From NCBI GenBank assembly GCA_030529305.1, contig JAUMXD010000008.1, positions 1-28,643 on the forward strand: 28,643 bases of DNA. Reading direction: 5' to 3'. The position numbers and the translations under genes are program-made. Below are positions 22,580-28,643 of the stretch, piece by piece. Positions within the stretch are counted from its first letter, which is position 1. Each line of letters begins with the position of its first letter. The notes beneath the pieces are model-generated. The model worked only from the letters and a program-made list of their open reading frames with translations. It made no database searches and was not told the DNA's origin. Source of the stretch: Allobrachymonas sp. (GTDB taxonomy: Bacteria; Pseudomonadota; Gammaproteobacteria; Burkholderiales; Burkholderiaceae).

Positions 22580-23398
22580 ATGCTCTTCGTTCTTTCCCCT
22601 GCCAAATCGCTGGATTACGACACCCCTGTTGCGCCTGCAGCGCACAGCGCCCCCTTGTTCATGGACGACGCGGCCGAGCTGATCGAGCTGCTCAAAACCC
22701 AGTCGCCGCAGCAGATCGCCTCGCTCATGGGCATCAGCGACAAGCTCGCGCTGCTGAACGTGGGGCGCTACGCCGCCTGGCGCAAAAAGGCCACGCCCGA
22801 TAACGCCCGCCAGGCCGTGCTGGCTTTTGATGGCGATGTGTACGATGGCTTGTCGGCGCGCACGCTCAACAGCGCGCAGCTCGATTGGGCTCAGCAGCAC
22901 CTGTGCATCTTGAGTGGCCTGTACGGCGTGCTGCGCCCGCTGGATCTGCTGCAAGCCTACCGCCTGGAAATGGGCACCAAACTGGCCAACGCGCGTGGCA
23001 GCGATCTGTACCAGTTCTGGGGCAGCAAGATTGCGCAATACCTCAACACGCGCTTGGCCGAGCAAGGCGGCGAGCCAGTGCTGGTGAACCTGGCCTCGCA
23101 GGAATATTTCAAGGCGATTGATCTGCGCACGCTCCAGGCCCGCGTGGTGGAATGCGTGTTTGAGGATTACAAGGACGGCAAATACAAAATCATCTCTTTC
23201 TTTGCCAAACGCGCGCGCGGTTTGATGATGCGCTATGCCATCGAGCAGCAGGTGGATACGGTTGAGGGCCTCACGGGCTTTGATGCCGATGGCTACGCTT
23301 GGGCGCCCGATGCCTCGGGGCCAGACCGCCTGGTGTTCCGCCGCAGGCAGGCGGGGGGCGTGAACAGCTTTCAAAGCCAGCAGGCAAGCAAGCCGTAG
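22580..23398 (+). CDS. yaaA: peroxide stress protein YaaA (DUF328)
   Basis: 272 residues. It opens with MLFVLSPAKSLDYDTP, the YaaA signature, and has ALLNVGRYAAWRKKAT, VLAFDGDVYDGL, LYGVLRPLDLLQAYRLEMGTKL, NLASQEYFKAI and FFAKRARGLMMRYAI. YaaA lowers free iron damage under hydrogen peroxide stress and binds DNA. Length is close to the family norm with a short extra C-terminus. The next gene, queF, follows after 70 bp. Confidence 0.96.
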   Translation: MLFVLSPAKSLDYDTPVAPAAHSAPLFMDDAAELIELLKTQSPQQIASLMGISDKLALLNVGRYAAWRKKATPDNARQAVLAFDGDVYDGLSARTLNSAQLDWAQQHLCILSGLYGVLRPLDLLQAYRLEMGTKLANARGSDLYQFWGSKIAQYLNTRLAEQGGEPVLVNLASQEYFKAIDLRTLQARVVECVFEDYKDGKYKIISFFAKRARGLMMRYAIEQQVDTVEGLTGFDADGYAWAPDASGPDRLVFRRRQAGGVNSFQSQQASKP

Positions 23399-23468
23399 CA
23401 AACAGAGCCACCTGAAAAACGATTTGAAAACAGCTTGCTGATTTCGTTTCTATACACCAGCCATCGTC

Positions 23469-24416
23469 ATGCACACCCACACCCCCGAACAATCGCAACT
23501 GGGCAAGGCCACGCACTACCCCGATCAATACGCGCCCGAAGTGCTTTACCCCATTGCGCGCCAGCAGTCGCGCGATGCGCTGGGCGTGGCAGCCAAAGCC
23601 CTGCCTTTTACCGGCGCCGATTTGTGGACGGGCTATGAGCTCAGCTGGCTCAATCTGCGTGGCAAGCCGCAGGTGGCGCTGGTGCAGGTGACCATCCCGT
23701 GCGAAACGCCCTGCATCGTCGAGAGCAAATCTTTCAAGCTCTACCTCAACAGCTTCAGCAATAGCCGCTTTGCCGATGCCGAAGCCGTGCGCCAGCGCAT
23801 TGCCACTGATGTGGGCGCGGTGGTCTGGTCAGCCGGCAATGCCACTTTGCCAGCGGCGGACGAGGCAGCGGGCGCAGCAAGCAAGGTAAAGGCAGGCGAT
23901 GCAACCGGTGCGGCGAGTGGGGCGACTTCAGCGGCTGCGCCCAGCGTGCGCGTGCAATTGGTGTTGCCCGAGCAGTTTGCCGAACAACGCATCGAAAACC
24001 TGTCGGGCCTGAGCCTGGATCGGCTCGATGTGGAATGCAGCGATTACGAACCGGCCCCGCAATGGCTGCGGGCGGCCAGCGGCGAAGCCCCGGTAAGCGA
24101 AACCCTCACCAGCCATCTGCTGCGCAGCAACTGCCCCGTGACCAATCAACCCGATTGGGGCGACTTGCAAATCAGCTACAGCGGCCCGGCCATCGACCAC
24201 GAAGGGCTGCTGCGCTACATCGTGAGTCTGCGTAATCACAACGGCTTTCACGAGCATTGCGTGGAGCGCATCTTCATGGACATCATGCAGCGCTGCCAGC
24301 CAAGCCAACTCACGGTTTATGCCCGTTACACGCGCCGCGGTGGGCTGGACATCAACCCCCTGCGCACCAACAGCCCGCAAACCCTGCCACCCAACCGGCG
24401 CACGGCCCGGCAATAA
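23469..24416 (+). CDS. queF: NADPH-dependent 7-cyano-7-deazaguanine reductase QueF
   Basis: 315 residues of the two-domain (E. coli-type) form. [14 protein letters not shown] (84-97) is the QueF motif; Cys222 in [13 protein letters not shown] is the thioimide-forming nucleophile and Asp229 the partner acid. [13 protein letters not shown] near 257-269 and [14 protein letters not shown] near 284-297 complete it. It reduces preQ0 to preQ1 in queuosine synthesis. Residues about 124-159 are an Ala/Gly/Thr-rich insert missing from standard QueF, between the two tandem domains. Confidence 0.97.
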   Translation: MHTHTPEQSQLGKATHYPDQYAPEVLYPIARQQSRDALGVAAKALPFTGADLWTGYELSWLNLRGKPQVALVQVTIPCETPCIVESKSFKLYLNSFSNSRFADAEAVRQRIATDVGAVVWSAGNATLPAADEAAGAASKVKAGDATGAASGATSAAAPSVRVQLVLPEQFAEQRIENLSGLSLDRLDVECSDYEPAPQWLRAASGEAPVSETLTSHLLRSNCPVTNQPDWGDLQISYSGPAIDHEGLLRYIVSLRNHNGFHEHCVERIFMDIMQRCQPSQLTVYARYTRRGGLDINPLRTNSPQTLPPNRRTARQ

Positions 24417-24786
24417 AGCGGCGGTCAAGCCGATTCAGCCCATACCCATATGGATGGTGCTGGCGCCAAGGGCTGGTCGCTCTACTTTGCTTGATAACGG
24501 CGTTTTGTACAGTCCCAAGCTTCTTCACGGTAGCGCTTGGGGCTGAGGCTTCATGAACCGCTTGCAGCGGATGAATGCAAAGTGCAGCACATCAAAGTAT
24601 GCATGCGTGTCACCCATGCCCTGCTCTGCATGGCAGAGGCATGCCACAGAGATAAAGAACGAGAACAGGTGTCCGCATCAGGCCGCTAGGCAGGCAGCGG
24701 CGGGGCAAGGCCGCAGGGCCAAGTATTTGCAGCAGCCCTTGTTGACCAGGCTTGTTCGACGGCCATCTGTGCTGTAATGTGACCCC
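24417..24786. other. intergenic region before the TetR gene
   Basis: 370 bp in which I see no supported gene. TTGTTC (24750-24755) and TAATGT 17 bp later could be a weak promoter that would make a nearly leaderless tetR transcript. Confidence 0.45.
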
Positions 24787-25560
24787 ATGAAACCGGCAAA
24801 AACGGCTCTTTCTTCCAAGCCTTCTGGCACAGCAGCAACGCGTGAACGGGCGGCGGGTACGCGCGCATCGGGCCGCCGCTCGGGCCGGGCCGATGGAGAG
24901 GCCGCGCGAGCGCGTCTGCTTGACGAAGCCGTGCGCCTGTTTGCTGAGCAGGGTTTTGCTCGCACGTCCACACGGGCCATTGCCCAGGCCGCTGGCGTGA
25001 ACATTTCGGCCATCAGCTACTACTTTGGCGATAAAGAGGGGTTGTATCGCAGCGCCTTTTACGAGCCCTTTGCCGTCCAGGACTTTCAAGGCACCATCGC
25101 TGCCATTGCCGACCCCGCTCTGCCTTTGCCCGATGCGCTGCATGCTTTTTTCAGCCACATGCTGATTTCTTTCGGGCAAGACACGCAAGTACAGCGCTGC
25201 CTGCGCCTGCACATGCGCGAAATGCTCGAACCCACCGGCCTGTGGCAGCAAGAAATCGAAACCCGCTTTCTGCCCATGCACCAGGCCATGCAGGGGCTGG
25301 TGCTGCGCCAATTGGGGCTGGCCGCTGCAGATGCAGGCGTGCAGCGCCTGATATTGGCGATTGTGGGCATTCCCGTGTATCTGATGCTGGCGCAGGAAGA
25401 CCTGCTGCACCGAATCCAACCGAATCTGCTGCAACGCCCCGTGGCCGAAGCGGTGCAAGCCTGCACGCGCTATGCCCTGGCCTTGATCGACAGCGAAAAG
25501 CAATTGCGTGCGGCAGGAGAGTCTTTGCCATCATCCAGGCCACAAAGCGGCGGGGTTTGA
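24787..25560 (+). CDS. TetR-family regulator with CerR-type C-terminus
   Basis: 257 residues. A basic, Ala/Arg/Ser-rich leader of about 35 residues precedes the DNA-binding domain (about 38-85): ARLLDEAVRLFAEQGFARTSTRAIAQAAGVNISAISYYFGDKEGLYRSAF. The rest resembles the DUF1956 (CerR) ligand domain, with LHMREMLEPTGLWQQEI. Such regulators often control efflux or membrane genes; the target here could be the downstream VanZ-like gene, but they are 109 bp apart and nothing proves it. The true start may be later than 24787, since the leader is unusually long. Confidence 0.9.
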   Translation: MKPAKTALSSKPSGTAATRERAAGTRASGRRSGRADGEAARARLLDEAVRLFAEQGFARTSTRAIAQAAGVNISAISYYFGDKEGLYRSAFYEPFAVQDFQGTIAAIADPALPLPDALHAFFSHMLISFGQDTQVQRCLRLHMREMLEPTGLWQQEIETRFLPMHQAMQGLVLRQLGLAAADAGVQRLILAIVGIPVYLMLAQEDLLHRIQPNLLQRPVAEAVQACTRYALALIDSEKQLRAAGESLPSSRPQSGGV

Positions 25561-25669
25561 TGCAGCGCCCGCCTTGCTTGGCCAGAGAAACATGGCGCAG
25601 CTTTGTGGGTCGTGAACACATGGGCTGGGTGGCTATGCACAAGAATAAAAACAGAAAATAGGCCCCGTC

Positions 25670-26863
25670 ATGTCTCGCCCCTCACCTTCTTCAGCCGGTC
25701 CTTCATCTACCCGTGCGCTTGCGCCGCGGGCAGCGGGTTCGCCCCTGCCTGTGCGCCGCCGCGCCGTGCTGGAATTGGCCCTGATCTATGCGGGCCTGAT
25801 CGTTTACGCTTCGCTCTACCCCTTTGCGCCGTGGAGCAGCAACGGCCTGCCGTGGTGGGGCTTTGTCGCCCAGCCCTGGCCCCGGTACTGGACGCGCTTT
25901 GACTTCATCGCCAATCTGCTGGGCTATGTGCCGCTGGGCTTTCTGATCGCCCTGGCCGCCTTGCGCAGCGCGGGCCAGTGGCGGCGGCGCTTGAGCGTGG
26001 TTTGGAGCGCGCTGCTGTGCGCCCTGCTCTCTTTCAGTGTGGAAGTCTTGCAAAACTGGCTGCCGCAGCGCGTGCCCTCGAATGTGGACTGGTTGCTCAA
26101 CAGCGCAGGCGGCCTGCTGGGCGCGGTGCTGGCTTGGCTGGTGGTGAAGTGCGGCGCGCTGGAAGCGTGGTCACGCCTGCGGCGCACCTGGTTCGTGCCC
26201 GATGCGCAGGAAAACCTCGTGCTGCTGCTGCTCTGGCCCTGGGCCTTGCTCTACCCGCAACCCCTGCCCTTTGGCCTGGGGCAGGTGCAAGAGCGGCTCG
26301 AAAACCAGTTGGCCCAGTGGCTGGCTGGCACGCCTTTTGTGGACTGGCTGCCCCTGCGCACCATCGAATTTCAGCCGCTGCTGCAATGGCAAATCACGCT
26401 GGTGGTGGCGCTGGGCCTGGCCCTGCCCTGCCTGCTGGCCTTTGGGGCCATGCCTGCCTGGCGCAAGCGCGCTGCGTTGGCCGTGCTGCTGCTGGGGGTG
26501 GGGGTGCTGGCCAATGCCCTGGGCAATGCTTTGGGCTTGGGCCCGGTCCATGCTTGGGCCTGGCTGTGGCCGCCGGTGCAAACGGGCCTGCTGGCGGGGG
26601 CCGCGCTGGCAGCGGTGGCTGTGGGCCTGCCGCGCTGGCTGTGCCGCTTGCTGGCCGTCACTGCGCTGCTGGTGCAGCTCTACTTGGTCAATGGCGCAGC
26701 GGTGTCGGCCTATTTCGGGCTGGAGGAAGAATGGCTGCCCGGTCGCTTCATCCGCTTTTATGGCCTCACGCAATGGATCGGTTGGCTCTGGCCCTATGCC
26801 ACCCTGCTGTATCTGATGGCAGTGGTGGGCGCTGCGCTGCGGCGGGCGTGGGCAAACCGTTGA
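25670..26863 (+). CDS. VanZ-like integral membrane protein
   Basis: 397 residues with about eight or more hydrophobic segments. The N-terminal half is a VanZ-like domain: YASLYPFAPW, then FDFIANLLGYVPLGFLIAL, SVEVLQNWLPQRVPSNVDWLLNSAGGLLGAVLAW, which includes the family's conserved Glu, Gln, Arg, Asp and Asn positions. The C-terminal half adds further membrane helices of no known family. VanZ confers low-level teicoplanin resistance in enterococci, but most proteobacterial relatives have unknown roles. Codon use is very GC- and Leu/Ala-rich. Confidence 0.9.
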   Translation: MSRPSPSSAGPSSTRALAPRAAGSPLPVRRRAVLELALIYAGLIVYASLYPFAPWSSNGLPWWGFVAQPWPRYWTRFDFIANLLGYVPLGFLIALAALRSAGQWRRRLSVVWSALLCALLSFSVEVLQNWLPQRVPSNVDWLLNSAGGLLGAVLAWLVVKCGALEAWSRLRRTWFVPDAQENLVLLLLWPWALLYPQPLPFGLGQVQERLENQLAQWLAGTPFVDWLPLRTIEFQPLLQWQITLVVALGLALPCLLAFGAMPAWRKRAALAVLLLGVGVLANALGNALGLGPVHAWAWLWPPVQTGLLAGAALAAVAVGLPRWLCRLLAVTALLVQLYLVNGAAVSAYFGLEEEWLPGRFIRFYGLTQWIGWLWPYATLLYLMAVVGAALRRAWANR

Positions 26864-27084
26864 AGCAAGGTTTGATTCCAATCTGGCGATGGCCTTGAAG
26901 CGATGATTGGCTCAGCTGCATCCTTGGGGTGTGCCACCGTGCAGACTTGCCCGCAGCAAGCCGCTCTGCTTTACACAAGCCCTGATCCACACAAGCTTTT
27001 GTTGGGCCTGCCTACAATGGCCGCCCGTTTTTATGGCGCTTTTGATAACGCGTCTTTTGGTGGGCCATTCTTCTGATTTACGCC

Positions 27085-27468
27085 ATGTCCAATCATCCTT
27101 GCTCGTCTGGCCTTGTGCCTTTTTCTGATCCAGCATTTGCCCAGCCGCCCTACTTTGCGCGGCATATTTTTTTCTGCTGCAACCAGCGCGAGGCGGGCAA
27201 GGATTGCTGTGCCAACCACGGTGCTGAAGCGGCGGCGGCCCATTGCAAAAAGCGCCTCAAAGACTTGGGCCTGCATGGCGAAGGCCAGGTGCGCGTGAGC
27301 CGATCGGGTTGCCTCGGGCGCTGCCACGAAGCACCAGTGGCCGTGGTCTATCCCGAAGGCGTGTGGTACAGCTACCAGAATCTCGCCGATATCGACGAAA
27401 TCGTCAGCCGCCATTTGCAAGGCGGGCAGATCGTGGCGCGCCTGTTGATTGCGCCAAGCGCGGATTGA
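27085..27468 (+). CDS. thioredoxin-like [2Fe-2S] ferredoxin domain protein
   Basis: 127 residues. HIFFCCNQREAGKDCCANHG (about 27-46) and VSRSGCLGRCHEAPVAVVYPEGVWY (about 71-95) supply the four cysteine ligands of a thioredoxin-like [2Fe-2S] ferredoxin (C-x8-12-C and C-x3-C). The NLADIDEIVSRHL helix closes the fold. It probably transfers electrons in the cytoplasm; partner unknown. The start is ATG 27085. Confidence 0.94.
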   Translation: MSNHPCSSGLVPFSDPAFAQPPYFARHIFFCCNQREAGKDCCANHGAEAAAAHCKKRLKDLGLHGEGQVRVSRSGCLGRCHEAPVAVVYPEGVWYSYQNLADIDEIVSRHLQGGQIVARLLIAPSAD

Positions 27469-27888
27469 ACGCGGGCGGCGCTTGATGCATCGCTGCCGCA
27501 GGGCGGTGTTTGGGTTGATGGCGGTGCCCGTTAAAGCCACAGAGCAGCCGCCGCTCAACCGCGAGTAAACGGAACGGGATAGTCCGAGTTCAACCCGTTC
27601 TATTTCCATCGCAGTGGTGTGAGGCCATCCATCAAGGCCGGCCAGTGCTGCGCAATGCAAGCGCTGGCAAGACACGTCCTGTCACGCTTGCGCGCGCAAT
27701 GCCCATCTTTTTCGCCAGGCTTTTCATAGACAATTGCCAGGCTCCGGCGCTTGTGAGCGGGCGGCTTGTTTGTTGGCGTTACCCCCTGTGTAATCAGGCT
27801 TTACCATCCATCGCCAGCCATGCCCAATGGCGCAGCAGCGCCGATGAAAAATCGCAAACAGCCCCCAAGCCGCGAGCCGCGTAACCCC
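27469..27888. other. intergenic region before dacA
   Basis: 420 bp without a supported gene or a clear promoter. A long minus-strand frame covering the preceding gene extends into it, but its sequence has no protein-like character. Confidence 0.5.
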
Positions 27889-28643
27889 ATGATGATTGCT
27901 TCCACCATGTCTTCTGCCCTGCCCTTTTCTTTTCGCTCTGTTTCTTTTTCTTCGCGTTTATTGGTGGCTGCTTGCGCAGCGGCGTTGATCGGGGGGCAGT
28001 GGCCGCTGGCGGCATCGGCGCAATCCACAGCGGCTGCGCGTGCAGCGGTGGCCAGCCAGGCATCCAGCGCGGCCGATGCGGCTAAAAGCACGGGCGAAGC
28101 GCAAGCCGTGGCTCCGGTGCAGCCAGGCTTTCCGGCCCCGCCGCCTTTGGCCGCGCGCAGTTTCTTGCTCATCGACATCAACTCCAACAAGCAGATTCTG
28201 GCCGCCAAAGACATCGATGCGGTGATGGAGCCCGCGTCGCTGACCAAGCTCATGACGGCCTACATCGTGTTCGACGCCCTCAAAAGCGGCAAGATCACGC
28301 TCGAACAAACTTTTGGCGTGAGCGAAAAAGCCTGGAAGATGGTTGGCTCGCGCATGTTCATCAAGCCCAACACGCAGGTGAGCGTTGAAGACCTGCTCAA
28401 AGGCATGATCGTGCAATCGGGCAACGACGCCACCATGGCCCTGGCTGAGGGCCTGTTTGGCAGCGAAGAAGCCTTTGTGGCGCGCATGAACGAAGTCGCG
28501 CAGCAACTGGGCATGCGCAACACCGGCTACCGCAACCCCGAGGGGCTAACGGCCCAGGGCCACACCACCACCGCGCGCGACATGGCCTTGCTCTCCACCC
28601 GCTTGATGAGCGACTTTCCGCAATACGTGCACTACTACGCCAT
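27889..28643 (+). CDS. dacA: D-alanyl-D-alanine carboxypeptidase (DacA/PBP5 type), partial
   Basis: The frame runs off the window end. From ATG 27889 there is a signal peptide (core LLVAACAAALIGG, cleavage near AASAQ), an Ala/Pro-rich linker of about 45 residues, then a peptidase S11 domain: ARSFLLIDINSNKQILAAKD, Ser117 and Lys120 in PASLTKLMTAYIVFD, and SGN at 177-179. The KTG box lies beyond the window. It trims the terminal D-Ala of peptidoglycan pentapeptides in the periplasm. The start is uncertain: ATGs at 27844, 27892 and 27907 are also in frame and none has a good ribosome site. Confidence 0.95.
   Translation, partial: MMIASTMSSALPFSFRSVSFSSRLLVAACAAALIGGQWPLAASAQSTAAARAAVASQASSAADAAKSTGEAQAVAPVQPGFPAPPPLAARSFLLIDINSNKQILAAKDIDAVMEPASLTKLMTAYIVFDALKSGKITLEQTFGVSEKAWKMVGSRMFIKPNTQVSVEDLLKGMIVQSGNDATMALAEGLFGSEEAFVARMNEVAQQLGMRNTGYRNPEGLTAQGHTTTARDMALLSTRLMSDFPQYVHYYA

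Noticed and set aside
22487..23401. Minus-strand open frame of 304 codons across yaaA
   Set aside because: Mirror frame of the well-identified YaaA gene in GC-rich DNA, with no family resemblance.
25978..26898. Plus-strand frame of 306 codons in the VanZ-like gene
   Set aside because: Ala/Gly-rich reading of high-GC DNA in the wrong frame; the VanZ motifs are in the other frame.
27031..27675. Long minus-strand open frame (214 codons)
   Set aside because: It is the opposite strand of the ferredoxin gene; the plus-strand protein has clear Cys motifs, and this frame has no domain or ribosome site.

Overview
The window looks like a chromosomal segment of a betaproteobacterium, most likely order Burkholderiales. 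The reasons are the mnmG-rsmG pair with ParB-type parS palindromes inside mnmG, and a right flank with YafJ-type amidotransferase, YaaA, QueF, a TetR regulator, a VanZ-like protein, a thioredoxin-like ferredoxin and a DacA-type carboxypeptidase. From memory, an origin next to mnmG fits Alcaligenaceae-like relatives; the genus cannot be fixed from sequence alone.

Layout. (1) 148-9646 is a 9.4 kb integrative element that has split a chromosomal tRNA-Ser(UGA) gene at its anticodon loop. The 5' half is at 148-186, the 3' half at 9591-9646, and a 12-bp core with one mismatch lies at each end. A complete tRNA-Ser(UGA) of different sequence sits just inside the left end (304-393). The element encodes a TIR-like/deoxyribosyltransferase-fold protein, an AlpA-type helix-turn-helix protein, a DUF3987 replication protein followed by an iteron-like region, a DUF5677-like protein, an Ala-rich protein, a gene split by an amber codon, a DUF5681 (terminase-small-subunit-like) protein, a train of small overlapping genes, a conserved structured non-coding segment, and a P4-type tyrosine integrase beside the right end. 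There are no virion or conjugation genes, so it resembles a phage satellite or small integrative element. (2) 9862-11490 holds a restriction-modification system closely related to EcoRV, with M and R convergent and overlapping tail to tail. (3) 11630-12736 is an inverted, decaying relative of the element's small-gene train plus its structured segment, without an integrase; the R gene lies directly downstream of it. (4) 12.7-17.3 kb is AT-rich with few genes: a hotdog thioesterase, a 55-residue gene with its own terminator, an LprI-like secreted protein and a methyltransferase. (5) 17.3-20.1 kb is rsmG-mnmG. (6) 20.1-20.7 kb has DnaA-box-like sites beside an AT-rich tract and is a candidate chromosome origin; gene direction largely switches here, minus to the left and plus to the right. 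(7) 20.7-28.6 kb is mostly plus-strand core genes, ending inside dacA.

How it fits together. Regions 1-3 look like a mobile-element hot spot near the chromosome origin that has collected defence-type genes (the TIR-like protein and the EcoRV-like system). The parA-parB genes that normally follow rsmG are absent from this side, although two near-perfect parS sites remain in mnmG. This suggests that the rsmG-distal flank was rearranged or filled with acquired DNA.
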